A DNA stretch of 64,000 bases from Nonomuraea sp. NBC_00507. Lineage in GTDB: Bacteria > Actinomycetota > Actinomycetes > Streptosporangiales > Streptosporangiaceae. The stretch spans positions 8,308,001 to 8,372,000 of the forward strand of contig NZ_CP107853.1 of NCBI RefSeq assembly GCF_036013525.1. Reading direction: 5' to 3'. The notes below the pieces were generated by a model, which had not been told where the DNA came from, did no database searches, and saw only the letters and a list, made by a program, of their open reading frames with translations. This document shows, piece by piece, positions 51,146-60,387 of this stretch. The translations under genes were made by a program, and so were the position numbers. Numbering within the stretch: the first letter of the stretch is position 1; the number at the start of each line of letters is the position of its first letter.

Positions 51146-51563
51146 CGACCTGCTCGACCCGCGCGCGGTGCGGCTGCACGAGAGCGCCGCCGACCGCGAC
51201 GCGGCCATCCGCCTCTGCGGCCGGCTACTGGTCGAGGTGGGGGCGGTCGCGGAGCCGTACGTCGAGGCGATGCTCGAACGGGAGCGGTCGATCTCCACCT
51301 ACGTCGGCGAGGGCGTCGCCATCCCGCACGGGACGGACGCGTCCAAGGAGGACATCAAGCGGGACGCCATCTGCGTCGTGCGTTTCCCCGGCGGCGTGGA
51401 CTGGGACGGCGAGCAGGTCACGCTCTGCGTCGGCATCGCCGCCAGGGAGGGCGGCCACGTGCCGCTGCTGGCGGCGCTGGCCGAGATCCTGCTCGACCCC
51501 GACCGCGCCCGGGCCCTCCGCGAGGCGACCGAGGTTTCACAGGTGATGAAGGAGCTCGTATGA
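51138..51563 (+). CDS. PTS mannitol/fructose-type EIIA
   Basis: 141 residues. The phosphorylated His is in GVAIPHGTDASKEDI (about residue 60), following STYVGEG as usual in the EIIA-Mtl/Fru family; GGHVPLLAALAEILLD is also typical. It receives phosphate from HPr. Overlaps both the EIIB gene and the dehydrogenase gene (ATGA). Confidence 0.92.
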   Translation: MRDDLLDPRAVRLHESAADRDAAIRLCGRLLVEVGAVAEPYVEAMLERERSISTYVGEGVAIPHGTDASKEDIKRDAICVVRFPGGVDWDGEQVTLCVGIAAREGGHVPLLAALAEILLDPDRARALREATEVSQVMKELV

Positions 51564-52564
51564 AAGTCGCCAGATTCCACGCCCCGGGCGACATCAGGAT
51601 CGAGGACGCGCCCGAGCCCGTGGCCGGGCCGGGCGAGCTGAAGATCCGGGTACGCAACTGCTCGACCTGCGGCACGGACGCCAAGATCTTCAAGTTCGGG
51701 CACCACCACATCAGGCCGCCACGGGTGATGGGGCACGAGATCGCCGGCGAGGTCGTGGACACCGGCGCCCGGGTGCAGGTGATCGCCGCCATCCCGTGCG
51801 GCACGTGCGCCGAGTGCCTGCGCGGCCGCCAGACGGTCTGCCCGAACCAGGAGTCGATGGGCTACCACTACGACGGCGGCTTCGCCGAGTACATGATCAT
51901 CCCAGCGAAGGTGCTCGCCGTCGACGGCGTCAACGCCATCCCCGACGGCGTCGGCTTCGCCGAGGCGTCGGTCGCCGAGCCCCTGGCCTGCGTGCTGAAC
52001 GGGCAGGAGCTGGCGGGCGTCGGCGCGGGCGACGACGTGGTGGTGATGGGCGCGGGCCCGATCGGCTGCCTGCACGTCCGGCTGGCCCGGGCACGCGGCG
52101 CCGCCCGCGTGTTCCTCGTGGACGTCAACGCGCAGCGCCTGGCCATGGCCGCCGAACTGGTGAGCCCGGACGCCGCCATCGACGCCGACCCCGTCGAGCA
52201 GGTGCTGAAGCTGACCGGCGGGCGCGGCGCCGACGTGGTGATCACGGCGGCGGCGTCGGGGGCGGCGCAGGAGCAGGCGGTGCGGATGGCGGCCAGGCAG
52301 GGCCGGATCAGCTTCTTCGGCGGCCTGCCCAAGGACGACCCGATCATCGCACTGGACTCCAACCTGGTGCATTACCGCGAGCTGACGATCGTCGGCGCGA
52401 ACGGCTCCAGCCCCGCCCACAACGCCTCGGCGCTGCGCCTGGTGGCCGAGGGGGCCGTCGTGGTCTCCGACCTGATCACCCACCGGCTGCCGCTCCCCCA
52501 GGTGCTCGACGGGATCGACCTCGTCAGCCGGGGCGCGGCCATCAAGGTCACGATCGAACCGTAA
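51560..52564 (+). CDS. Zinc-dependent polyol (phosphate) dehydrogenase, MDR family
   Basis: 334 residues. Catalytic zinc ligands are in NCSTCGTDAK and VMGHEIAGEV; the structural zinc Cys set is PCGTCAECLRGRQTVC. The Rossmann fold is VVVMGAGPIGCLHVRLARAR. It resembles sorbitol, galactitol-1-phosphate and arabitol-phosphate dehydrogenases. In this operon it most likely oxidises the hexitol phosphate made by the PTS to a ketose phosphate, which the PfkB kinase then phosphorylates. Bacterial mannitol-1-phosphate is usually oxidised by a non-zinc enzyme (MtlD), which argues against simple mannitol use. Confidence 0.9.
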   Translation: MKVARFHAPGDIRIEDAPEPVAGPGELKIRVRNCSTCGTDAKIFKFGHHHIRPPRVMGHEIAGEVVDTGARVQVIAAIPCGTCAECLRGRQTVCPNQESMGYHYDGGFAEYMIIPAKVLAVDGVNAIPDGVGFAEASVAEPLACVLNGQELAGVGAGDDVVVMGAGPIGCLHVRLARARGAARVFLVDVNAQRLAMAAELVSPDAAIDADPVEQVLKLTGGRGADVVITAAASGAAQEQAVRMAARQGRISFFGGLPKDDPIIALDSNLVHYRELTIVGANGSSPAHNASALRLVAEGAVVVSDLITHRLPLPQVLDGIDLVSRGAAIKVTIEP

Positions 52565-52576
52565 GGAGACGCTCTG

Positions 52577-52858
52577 ATGGCACATCGAACGGTCGCCGTG
52601 GCCTCGGCCAGCGGCCTGCACGCCCGGCCCGCCAAGCTCTTCGTCCAGGAGGCGGTGCGGCTCGGGGTGCCCGTGACGGTGCGGCTCGGCGAGAAGGCCG
52701 TGCCGGCCAAGAGCATGCTGGGAGTGTTGTCGCTGGGGGCCGTCCAGGGGACGGAGGTGACGCTGGAGGCGGACGGGCCGGGGGCCGAGGAGGCGCTGGA
52801 CGCGCTGGCGTCGCTGCTCTCGCGCGACCTGGACGCGGAAGAGGCCCTCGATGCCTGA
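52577..52858 (+). CDS. ptsH: PTS phosphocarrier protein HPr
   Basis: 93 residues. The active His is in ASGLHARPAKLFVQEA (about 15), and the regulatory Ser region is PAKSMLGVLSLGAVQG. The Leu/Glu/Ala-rich tail resembles other actinobacterial HPrs. AAGGAG lies upstream of ATG 52577. It carries phosphate from Enzyme I to EIIA. Overlaps the Enzyme I start by 8 bp. Confidence 0.94.
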   Translation: MAHRTVAVASASGLHARPAKLFVQEAVRLGVPVTVRLGEKAVPAKSMLGVLSLGAVQGTEVTLEADGPGAEEALDALASLLSRDLDAEEALDA

Positions 52859-54527
52859 CACCCCGCTCCGGCCCGGCGTCGCGGAGCCTCAACCAGGAAC
52901 CCGTGCCGGCGGCTCCCGTCCTGACAGCGGCCCCTGGACGGGGGCCGGCGGGCGGCTCACCGGACTCGGCGTCAGCCAGGGCCGGGCGGCGGGCCCGGTG
53001 ATCCGGATGGCCGGGCCGCCGCGGCTGCCCGCCCCCCATCCGGTCGCCGACCCCGGCGCCGAGGCGGCCACCGTCGTCAAAGCCCTGGGGGCGGTGGCCG
53101 CCGACCTCGCCCAGCGGGCCACCGGCGCGCAGGGGGAGGCCGCCGAGATCCTCGAGGCACTCGCCATGATCGCCGACGACCCGATGCTGCGTGAGGAGGC
53201 CGAGGGAAAGGCACGCAGCGGCCTGGACGCGGCCCACGCCCTGGACGCGGCCTTCACCCATCACCGGGACGCCCTCGCCGCGCTGGGCGGCTACCTGGCC
53301 GAGCGGGCCGCCGACCTGGACGACCTCAAGCATCGCGCGGTGGCGTTCGCGCTCGGCCTGCCCATGCCGGGGCTTCCCTCCCCCGGCCACCCGTACGTGC
53401 TGGTGGCCGCGGACCTCTCCCCCGCCGACACCGCCGGCCTGGGCGACGACGTGCTGGCACTGGTCACCGAGCGGGGCGGGCCGACCAGCCACACCGCGAT
53501 CCTGGCCCGCGGCCGGGGCCTGCCCGCGGTGGTGGCCTGCCCGGAGATCGCCGGCGTCCCCGACGGCACCATCGTCGGCGTCGACGGCACGACCGGCGAG
53601 ATCGCCCTCGGCCTGTCCGCCGCGGAGGCGGTCGAGGTCGGGGAGCGCGACCGCGCCGAGAAGGCCAGACTGGCGGCGAGCCACGGCCCCGGCAGGACCG
53701 CCGACGGCCACCCCGTCAAGCTTTTACTCAACGTCGGCTCGGCCGCGGACCTGCGCCCGGGCGCGGAGGGCGTCGGGCTGTTCCGCACGGAGTTCCTGTT
53801 CCTGGACCGCAGGCAGGCGCCCTCGTTCGAGGAGCAGGTCGCGGCCTACACCGAGGTGTTCACGCAGGCCGAGACGGTCATCGTCCGCACGCTGGACGCC
53901 GGCACCGACAAGCCGCTGCCCTTCCTGGGGCTGCCCGGGGAGCCGAACCCCGCCTTGGGCGTGCGCGGCCTGCGGGTGGACCGGATGCTCCCGGACGTGC
54001 TGGACACGCAGCTCGACGCGATCGCCGAAGCGGCCAGGGCCGCGGGCGCGCAGGCGTGGGTGATGGCGCCCATGGTCACCACGATGGGCGAGGCGTCCGG
54101 CTTCGCCCGTCGTGCCCGTGCCAAGGGCATTGCCAGGGTCGGGGTGATGGTGGAGGTGCCGGCGGCGGCGCTACGGGCCCGGCGGTTGCTGCAGGAGGTG
54201 GACTTCCTCAGCATCGGCACCAATGATCTGGCCCAGTACACCTTCGCCGCCGATCGCCAGCACTCCTCCCTGGCCGATCTCCTCGACCCCCGTCAACCGG
54301 CCCTCTTGGAGCTGATCGCGAGGTGCGCGGAGGCGGGGCGGGAGGCGGGCAAGCCGGTCGGCGTGTGCGGGGAGGCGGCCGGCGACCCACTGCTCGCACC
54401 CCTCCTGGTGGGGCTGGGGGTGACGAGCCTGTCCATGGCACCGGTGTGCGTTCCCGCGGTCCGGGAGGCCTTGGCGGCCCTCACCCTGCAGGAGTGCCGG
54501 GAACGCGCCCGTGCGGCCCTCGACTAG
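52851..54527 (+). CDS. ptsI: PTS Enzyme I (phosphoenolpyruvate-protein phosphotransferase)
   Basis: 558 residues. The phosphorylated His is in RGGPTSHTAILARGRGLPAV (about 215). PEP-binding features are GVGLFRTEFLFLDR, VIVRTLDAGTDKPLPFLG and DFLSIGTNDLAQYTFAADR, and GVCGEAAGDPLLAPLLVGLG with the catalytic Cys near the end. The first about 35 residues are Pro/Gly-rich and poorly conserved. With HPr, EIIA, EIIB and EIIC it completes a self-contained phosphorelay in one operon. Confidence 0.94.
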   Translation: MPDTPLRPGVAEPQPGTRAGGSRPDSGPWTGAGGRLTGLGVSQGRAAGPVIRMAGPPRLPAPHPVADPGAEAATVVKALGAVAADLAQRATGAQGEAAEILEALAMIADDPMLREEAEGKARSGLDAAHALDAAFTHHRDALAALGGYLAERAADLDDLKHRAVAFALGLPMPGLPSPGHPYVLVAADLSPADTAGLGDDVLALVTERGGPTSHTAILARGRGLPAVVACPEIAGVPDGTIVGVDGTTGEIALGLSAAEAVEVGERDRAEKARLAASHGPGRTADGHPVKLLLNVGSAADLRPGAEGVGLFRTEFLFLDRRQAPSFEEQVAAYTEVFTQAETVIVRTLDAGTDKPLPFLGLPGEPNPALGVRGLRVDRMLPDVLDTQLDAIAEAARAAGAQAWVMAPMVTTMGEASGFARRARAKGIARVGVMVEVPAAALRARRLLQEVDFLSIGTNDLAQYTFAADRQHSSLADLLDPRQPALLELIARCAEAGREAGKPVGVCGEAAGDPLLAPLLVGLGVTSLSMAPVCVPAVREALAALTLQECRERARAALD

Positions 54528-54570
54528 GTGCGCGCGCCGGCCGCTCCTCCTGCGAGGAGCGCGGTCACCG

Positions 54571-54798
54571 TCACAGCTTGACGAGTTTGGCGTAGGGCGC
54601 GTTGATGCGGCGCGTCTCCGCACCGAAATCAACGAGGACGGCCACATCCTGCTCGACGGCGATGACGCGGCCGAGGCCGTATTTGTCGTGGCTGACCTGG
54701 TCCCGCACGGCGAACTGCTCGATGGGAGGTGGAGGAGGCTCGGCAACGTTGAAGGGGCTTCCTGGCAGGCGTCGCCGGGCCGCGGCGTGAGGTCTCAT
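54571..54798 (-). CDS. Small conserved protein with PcrA-tail/Tudor-like domain
   Basis: 75 residues from ATG 54798. The C-terminal half, AVRDQVSHDKYGLGRVIAVE then AVLVDFGAETRRI, has the form of the Tudor-like domain found at the end of PcrA/UvrD helicases and in stand-alone actinobacterial proteins that may bind RNA polymerase. The N-terminus is Arg/Pro-rich (MRPHAAARRRLPGSPF). CATACT lies 7 nt before the ATG, so a leaderless message is possible. Confidence 0.75.
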   Translation of the reverse strand: MRPHAAARRRLPGSPFNVAEPPPPPIEQFAVRDQVSHDKYGLGRVIAVEQDVAVLVDFGAETRRINAPYAKLVKL

Positions 54799-54894
54799 TG
54801 GTTTCAGTATGCGCCCTTCTGACGAATAAAGCGACCGGTCACGGAGGAGCCGGCGCGAAAGCACGGATGTGCGGGGGGAGCCGGGGACGCCACA

Positions 54895-54926
54895 GATCCG
54901 GGCCCGCAGCGGTGCGGGCCCGGATC
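54895..54926 (-). terminator. Strong hairpin downstream of the cold-shock gene
   Basis: Perfect 14-bp stem GATCCGGGCCCGCA / TGCGGGCCCGGATC with loop GCGG, 17 bp past the cold-shock stop. There is no T-run, as often in actinomycetes. Confidence 0.75.
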
Positions 54927-54942
54927 CATGACATGTGCCAGG

Positions 54943-55149
54943 TCAGGCGGCGACGATGTTCTCCGCCTGCAGACCCTTCTGGCCCTGGACGACGTCGAAG
55001 GACACCTTCTGGCCCTCGTGCAGCTCCCGGTAGCCGCCGCTGGCGACGATGTTGGAGTAGTGCGCGAAGACGTCGGGGCCGTCGTTGTCCTGAGCGATGA
55101 AGCCGAAGCCCTTTTCGGCGTTGAACCACTTCACGGTTCCGGTTGCCAT
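54943..55149 (-). CDS. Cold-shock protein (CspA family)
   Basis: 68 residues from ATG 55149 (GAGGAG 6-7 nt upstream). RNP1 is [11 protein letters not shown]2 is DVFAHYSNI, and the frame is [17 protein letters not shown]. It binds single-stranded RNA/DNA as an RNA chaperone. The long AT-rich leader with a perfect palindrome suggests post-transcriptional or temperature control. Confidence 0.95.
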   Translation of the reverse strand: MATGTVKWFNAEKGFGFIAQDNDGPDVFAHYSNIVASGGYRELHEGQKVSFDVVQGQKGLQAENIVAA

Positions 55150-55178
55150 ATCGATCTCCTCGAGATGTGTGCAGGAAC

Positions 55179-55201
55179 GCAATTCGCACCGTGCGAATTG
55201 C
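55179..55201 (-). promoter_or_regulatory. 23-bp palindrome in the cold-shock leader
   Basis: GCAATTCGCAC-C-GTGCGAATTGC: 11-bp perfect arms, 1-bp centre, 30 bp upstream of the ATG. As RNA it would form a stable hairpin close to the ribosome-binding site; as DNA it could be an operator. Confidence 0.6.
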
Positions 55202-55316
55202 CGTGTCGCCGCGATGAGCCCATCCGGAGATGACCGGAAAAGAAAAACGCGCCCGAAGATCACAGTCTGTCAGGCGCGCACAAAGTCTTTATGGGTACCA
55301 CAACTACAACTGCAGT

Positions 55317-57818
55317 TCAGTCTAGCACACGTTTCGGGTCCACCGCCCTGAGCCGGAGCTGGTCGTTCTCGATGTCGACCGTCACCCTGCCGCCCTCAGA
55401 CACCTCGCCGGTCAGCAACATCGTGGACAGCCGGTTGTCCAGCTCCCGCTGCACCGTCCGCCGCAGCGGCCGGGCCCCGAACTCCGGCTGGTAGCCGCGC
55501 TGCGCCAGCCAGTCCTTGGCCGGGTCCGTGACCTCCAGCGTGACGTCCTGTCCGCGCAGCCGCTGCCGGGTGCGCTCCAGCATCAGGTCCACGATCCGGC
55601 GCAGCTGGTCGCGCTCCAGCCGCTTGAAGACGATCGTCTCGTCGATGCGGTTGAGCAGCTCCGGCCGCAGGGAGCGGCGCAGCAGGTCCATGAGCCGGCT
55701 CTCGAGCTGCGCGGGGTCGGCGGTGGACTCCAGGATGAGCTGGGCGCCGAGGTTGCTGGTCATGATGACGATCGTGTTGGTGAAGTCCACCGTGCGGCCG
55801 TGCCCGTCGGTGAGGCGGCCGTCGTCGAGCATCTGCAGCAGGATGTTCATGACGTCCGGGTGGGCCTTCTCGACCTCGTCCAGGAGGATCACGCCGTGCG
55901 GGCGGCGGCGTACGGCCTCGGTGAGCTGGCCCGCCTCCTCGTACCCGACGTATCCGGGCGGCGCGCCGATGAGGCGCGAGAGCGTGTGCCGCTCCTGGTA
56001 CTCGCTCATGTCGATGCGCACCATGTGCTCCTCGCCCCCGAACAGGGCCGCGGCGAGCGCCCTGGCCAGCTCGGTCTTGCCGACGCCCGTGGGGCCGAGG
56101 AACAGGAAGCTGCCGATGGGCCGGTTGGGGTCCGACAGTCCCGCCCGCGCCCTGCGTACCGCCTCCGCGATCGCGGTCACCGCCTCGTCCTGGCCGATCA
56201 CGCGCTGGTGCAGGTGCTCTTCGAGGCGCATGAGCCGATCGCGTTCCTGCTCGGTGAGCTGGGTGACCGGGATGCCGGTGCGGCGGGAGACGACCTCGGC
56301 GATGTCCTCCACCATGACCTGCGGCACGGTCTCCGTGCCCTGCCTGGCGCGCTGCAGCTCCGGCCGGACCTTTTCGATCTCCCTGGTCAGGTCCTTGGCC
56401 CGGTCGAAGTCGTCAGCGGCGACGGCCTGATCCTTGTCGCGGCGCAGCGAGTCCAGGCGTTCCTCCAGCTCCCGCACGTCGCTGCCGGGGGTGCGTGAGC
56501 GCAGCCGCACCCTGGCCGCGGCCTGGTCCATCAGGTCGATGGCCTTGTCGGGCAGGAAGCGGTCGGAGATGTAGCGGGCCGACAGGGTCGCGGCGGCGTC
56601 CAGGGCCTCGTCGGTGATGCGGACCTGGTGGTGGGCCTCGTACGCGTCGCGCAGCCCCGCCAGGATCGCCACCGTCTCCTCCACGGTCGGCTCGGCGACC
56701 AGGATCGGCTGGAAGCGGCGTTCGAGTGCCGCGTCCTTCTCGATGTTCTTGCGGTATTCGTCGATCGTGGTGGCGGCGACGACGTGCAGCTCGCCGCGGG
56801 CCAGGGCGGGCTTGAGGATGTTCGCCGCGTCCATGCCGCCCTCGGCGGCGCCGGCGCCGACCAGGTTGTGCACCTCGTCGATGAAGACGATGATCTCGTC
56901 GGCGTGCTCGCGCACCTCGTCGATGACCTTCTTGATGCGGTCCTCGAACTCGCCGCGGTATTTCGTCCCGGCCACCATCCCGGTCAGGTCGAGGGCGACC
57001 ACGCGGCGGTCCTTGAGCGGGTCGGGGACGCTGCCGTTGACGATGCGCTGGGCGATGCCCTCGACGATCGCGGTCTTGCCGACGCCGGGCTCGCCGATGA
57101 GGCACGGGTTGTTCTTGGTACGGCGCGACAGCACCTCGATGGACTGCTCGATCTCGTCCTCACGGCCGACGACCGGGTCGATCTTGCCCTGCCGGGCCTG
57201 CTCCGTGAGGTCCCGGCCGTACTCGTCCAGCGAGGGCGTGTTCGTCGCGCGGCGGGCTTCGCCTCGGCGGGCCGGGCCCGCCAGGATGGCCTGCTGCAGC
57301 TCGTTCGCCGAGACGCCCTGCTCCTGCAGGAGGCGGGCGGCGCTGGAGTCCTGGTTGGCGGCCGCCGCGAGCAGCAGGTGCTCGGGGCCGATGTAGGAGG
57401 ACTGGAGGGCGCGGGAGATGCGCTGGGCGTCGAGGATGGCGCGTTTGGCGGCGGGCGAGAGGGTCGTGGGCGGCTCGGCGGGCAGGCCGGGGCCGCTCAT
57501 CTCGTCGATGCGGTCACGCAGCCGCCCCAGGTCCACCCCTGCGGTACGCAGCATGGCCTGGGTGACGTCGTCGTCGATCAGCGCGTCCAGCAGGTCGAGC
57601 ACGTCGAGGTCCGGCGCGCCGCGCTGCCCGGCCGCCTCCAGCGCGCGCCGGAGCACCTCCCGGGCCGAGGCGCTCAGGAGCTTGCCCACGTCCACCCGCT
57701 GCACGCTGGGCCGGGTCGGCGGCCAGCCCTCCACGCCGCCGAACACCCGGCCCGTGAGCTCCTCGAACCCTCTGAACGGATCTCCACCGAAAAACGACCT
57801 GAACGGCATGTCCGCCAT
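55317..57818 (-). CDS. ClpC/ClpB-type AAA+ unfoldase
   Basis: 833 residues. A divergent N-terminal stretch ([17 protein letters not shown]) is followed by a Clp_N repeat region (about 45-190; [35 protein letters not shown]). AAA1 has [17 protein letters not shown] and [21 protein letters not shown] short middle coiled coil follows ([20 protein letters not shown]), closer to ClpC than to the long ClpB M-domain. AAA2 has [20 protein letters not shown] and [18 protein letters not shown] tripeptide clamp for ClpP was not identified with confidence, so unfoldase with or without ClpP remains open. AGAGGGGG lies 6 nt before the ATG. Confidence 0.92.
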   Translation of the reverse strand: MADMPFRSFFGGDPFRGFEELTGRVFGGVEGWPPTRPSVQRVDVGKLLSASAREVLRRALEAAGQRGAPDLDVLDLLDALIDDDVTQAMLRTAGVDLGRLRDRIDEMSGPGLPAEPPTTLSPAAKRAILDAQRISRALQSSYIGPEHLLLAAAANQDSSAARLLQEQGVSANELQQAILAGPARRGEARRATNTPSLDEYGRDLTEQARQGKIDPVVGREDEIEQSIEVLSRRTKNNPCLIGEPGVGKTAIVEGIAQRIVNGSVPDPLKDRRVVALDLTGMVAGTKYRGEFEDRIKKVIDEVREHADEIIVFIDEVHNLVGAGAAEGGMDAANILKPALARGELHVVAATTIDEYRKNIEKDAALERRFQPILVAEPTVEETVAILAGLRDAYEAHHQVRITDEALDAAATLSARYISDRFLPDKAIDLMDQAAARVRLRSRTPGSDVRELEERLDSLRRDKDQAVAADDFDRAKDLTREIEKVRPELQRARQGTETVPQVMVEDIAEVVSRRTGIPVTQLTEQERDRLMRLEEHLHQRVIGQDEAVTAIAEAVRRARAGLSDPNRPIGSFLFLGPTGVGKTELARALAAALFGGEEHMVRIDMSEYQERHTLSRLIGAPPGYVGYEEAGQLTEAVRRRPHGVILLDEVEKAHPDVMNILLQMLDDGRLTDGHGRTVDFTNTIVIMTSNLGAQLILESTADPAQLESRLMDLLRRSLRPELLNRIDETIVFKRLERDQLRRIVDLMLERTRQRLRGQDVTLEVTDPAKDWLAQRGYQPEFGARPLRRTVQRELDNRLSTMLLTGEVSEGGRVTVDIENDQLRLRAVDPKRVLD

Positions 57819-57891
57819 CGAATGCCCCCTCTACGCTCCAGGGGACACCTAGCCGTCCAGGCCGCAAGCGATAGCCAGTAATCAGCAAGTA

Positions 57892-58961
57892 TCAGGTCAG
57901 GGGCCGCCGGCGCAGGCTCGCCTCGGCCAGCTGCGGCGGCTGCCAGCCCGCGTCGGCCGGGTTGAGCGTGACGCCGGGCGCGACGATCTCGTCGATCCGG
58001 TCGAGCACGTCGTCGCTCAGCCGCACGTCGGCGGCGGTGAGCTGGCTCTCCAGGTGCTCCATGGTGCGCGGCCCGATGATCGCCGAGGTCACGGCCCGGT
58101 GCCGGATCGTGAACGCGATCGACAACTCGATCAGCGTGATCCCGGCCTCCGCGGACAGCACGGCGAGTTTCTCGACCGCGTCGAGCTTGCGCTGGTTGAC
58201 CTCCTGCGTCATGTCGTAGCGGTCGGGCAGCCGCTGCGCCCTGCGGGTCCGATCCGTACGGAGATCAACTGTGGTGACGAAGTCCCCGCGATACGCGACT
58301 AGCGGTTGCCGCTCAGCCAGCCGCCGGCGAGCGGGCTCCAGACGATGACGCCCATGCCGTACTTCTCGGCCACGGGCAGCACGCCGGCCTCGATGCCGCG
58401 CACGAGCGGCGAGTACGGCGGCTGCTCGCACACGAACCGTTCCAGCCCGCGCCGGTCCGACGCCCACTGCGCCTCGACGATCTGGTGGGCGGGGAAGGTG
58501 GAGCTGCCGAGGTAGCGGACCTTGCCCTGGCGGACGAGGTCGGTGAGCGCGCCGAGGGTCTCCTCGATGTCGGTGTCCGGGTCGGGGCGGTGGATCTGGT
58601 AGAGGTCGATCCAGTCGGTGCCGAGACGCCTGAGGCTGTTCTCGACGGCCTGGAAGATCCAGCGGCGGGAGTTGCCCCGCTCGTTGGGTCCCTCCCCCAT
58701 GACGCCGTGGCACTTCGTGGCCAGCACCACGTGGTCCCGCTTGCCGGACTTGGCGAGCGCCTGGCCGACGAACTCCTCCGACTGCCCCTGCGAGTAGACG
58801 TCGGCGGTATCGATGAAGTTGATCCCCGCGTCCAGCGCCCGGTCGATGATCCGGGCCGACTCGCCGGGGTCGGACTCCCCCCACCAGCCGAACATCATCG
58901 CGCCGAGGCAGAGCGGACTGACCTTGAGTCCGGTACGTCCGAGTACACGATATTCAGTCAT
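57892..58961 (-). pseudogene. Aldo/keto reductase gene interrupted by the 53-bp repeat
   Basis: From ATG 58961: [40 protein letters not shown] (catalytic Asp/Tyr), [12 protein letters not shown] (Lys) and [18 protein letters not shown] (His), to [12 protein letters not shown] and a TAG. Beyond it, in another frame, TRRAQRLPDRYDMTQEVNQR, AVTSAIIGPRTMEHLESQL and SDDVLDRIDEIVAPG complete the family. Deleting exactly 58253-58305 gives one 338-codon frame, close to normal AKR length. It starts 5 bp after the NAD(P)-binding gene, so the two were co-transcribed. As it stands, the enzyme would end before its NADPH-binding C-terminus. Confidence 0.85.
58253..58305 (-). repeat. 53-bp dispersed repeat, copy 2 (in aldo/keto reductase gene)
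   Basis: Read on the minus strand it begins CCGCTAGTCGCGTATCGCGG and ends GTACGGA, 45 of 53 identical to 31968-32020. TAG falls in the host reading frame at the same point (CGC-TAG) as in copy 1. Confidence 0.8.
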
Positions 58962-58966
58962 GGTTC

Positions 58967-59611
58967 TCACTCTGTCGCGACGAGGGTGCGGATGGGCGTC
59001 GCGCCCGAGACGAGTTCCAGGGTCCGGCCGGCCGTGCCCGGGTTGTCGAGCAGCGCCATGATCACGGCGGCCACGTCGTCGCGCGGCACCGACCCCGGCG
59101 GCACCTCGGGCGCCAGCCGGACCAGGCCCGTGCCCGGCTCGTCGGTCAGGCGGCCGGGGCGGACGATCGTCCAGGCCAGGCCGTCGCGGCGGCGCAGGTC
59201 CTCCTCGGCGGCGGTCTTGGCGTCGATGTACGCGGCCCACACCTCGTCCCGGCCCGGCGCCGGCGGCCTGCCCGCACCCATGGAGGAGATCTGGATGAAG
59301 CGCCCCACTCCCGCTCTCTCCGCGGCGTCGGCGAGCAGCACGGACGCGGCCCGGTCCACGGTGTCCTTGCGTGCCGCGCCGCTGCCGGGTCCCGCGCCCG
59401 CGGCGAACACCACGGCGTCCGCGCCACGCACGATCTCCGTCACCTCGTCCAGGCTCGCCTTCTCCAGGTCGCAGACCACGGCCTCGGCTCCGGTGGCCTC
59501 GACATCGGCGACGTGGGCAGGGTTGCGTACCAGGCCGACCACGCCCGACTTGAGGCGCTCCGCCAGCCGCAGCCCGATCTTCCCATGGCCACCTGCAATG
59601 ATGATCCGCAT
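58967..59611 (-). CDS. NAD(P)-binding atypical SDR (NmrA/YwnB-like)
   Basis: 214 residues. [20 protein letters not shown] gives a GGxGxxG Rossmann motif, with [26 protein letters not shown] and [19 protein letters not shown] as in atypical SDR5-type proteins that lack a classical catalytic Tyr-Lys pair; YIDAKTAAE offers a Tyr/Lys equivalent. It could be an NADPH sensor or a flavin-reductase-like enzyme. Operon with the aldo/keto reductase. Its start is only 14 bp from the divergent HAD gene. Confidence 0.87.
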   Translation of the reverse strand: MRIIIAGGHGKIGLRLAERLKSGVVGLVRNPAHVADVEATGAEAVVCDLEKASLDEVTEIVRGADAVVFAAGAGPGSGAARKDTVDRAASVLLADAAERAGVGRFIQISSMGAGRPPAPGRDEVWAAYIDAKTAAEEDLRRRDGLAWTIVRPGRLTDEPGTGLVRLAPEVPPGSVPRDDVAAVIMALLDNPGTAGRTLELVSGATPIRTLVATE

Positions 59612-59625
59612 ATCCCCATGGTGTC

Positions 59626-60324
59626 ATGGACCCCATGAGCGACTTCCCGCAAGCTCCGACGCCCGCCTTCCTCTTCGACCTTGACGGCACCTTGATCGAC
59701 AGCGTTTACCAGCACGTCATCGCCTGGCGGCAGGCGTTGTCGAGCATGGGGATCGACCTGTCGGTGTGGCGCATCCACCGCCGCATCGGCATGAGCGGCG
59801 GGCTGTTCGTCAGCGCGCTGCTGCGTGAGACCGGGCTGAAGCTGTCGCGGGAGCAGATCGACCAGCTGCAGACCACGCACATGGAGGCGTACGAGCAGCA
59901 GGTCCACTCCGTCAAGCCGCTGCCCGGCGCGGCCGAGCTGCTGTCGGAGCTCACCACGCGCGGCGTGCCCTGGGTGATCGCGACCAGTGGGTATGCGCGC
60001 ACGGCCAGGCTGGCGCTCGGCATGCTGGGTCTGCCGGAGGATACCCCGATGATCACGCGCGACATGGTGCGGCGTGCGAAGCCCGACCCCGACCTGTTCC
60101 TGGCCGGGGCGGACCTGGTGCGTGTGGATCCGCGGCATGCCATGGTGGTGGGCGACAGCGTCTGGGACCTGCTCGCCGCCCGCCGGGCCGGCGCGCTCGG
60201 GATCGGACTCCTGTCGGGAGGGTATGGGAGGGACGAGCTCGAACGTGCGGGAGCCTTCAGGGTGTACTCCGATCCGGCGGACATGCTGGCCAGGCTTGAC
60301 GAACTCGGCGTGCGTTTCGATTAA
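59626..60324 (+). CDS. HAD-superfamily phosphatase
   Basis: 232 residues. Motif I is [20 protein letters not shown], motif II is [13 protein letters not shown], motif III has the Lys in [10 protein letters not shown], and motif IV is [20 protein letters not shown] helical cap after motif I ([20 protein letters not shown]) marks a phosphoglycolate-phosphatase/beta-phosphoglucomutase-like subgroup. The substrate is unknown. TATCCC 8 nt before ATG 59626 may be a -10 of a leaderless message; ATG 59635 is an alternative start. Gnd follows 63 bp downstream. Confidence 0.88.
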   Translation: MDPMSDFPQAPTPAFLFDLDGTLIDSVYQHVIAWRQALSSMGIDLSVWRIHRRIGMSGGLFVSALLRETGLKLSREQIDQLQTTHMEAYEQQVHSVKPLPGAAELLSELTTRGVPWVIATSGYARTARLALGMLGLPEDTPMITRDMVRRAKPDPDLFLAGADLVRVDPRHAMVVGDSVWDLLAARRAGALGIGLLSGGYGRDELERAGAFRVYSDPADMLARLDELGVRFD

Positions 60325-60387
60325 GAGGGAATATCCCCCCGAACTCCCGGGCTGGATCAGGCGTATTCCCCATAAAGGAGCTTGAAA

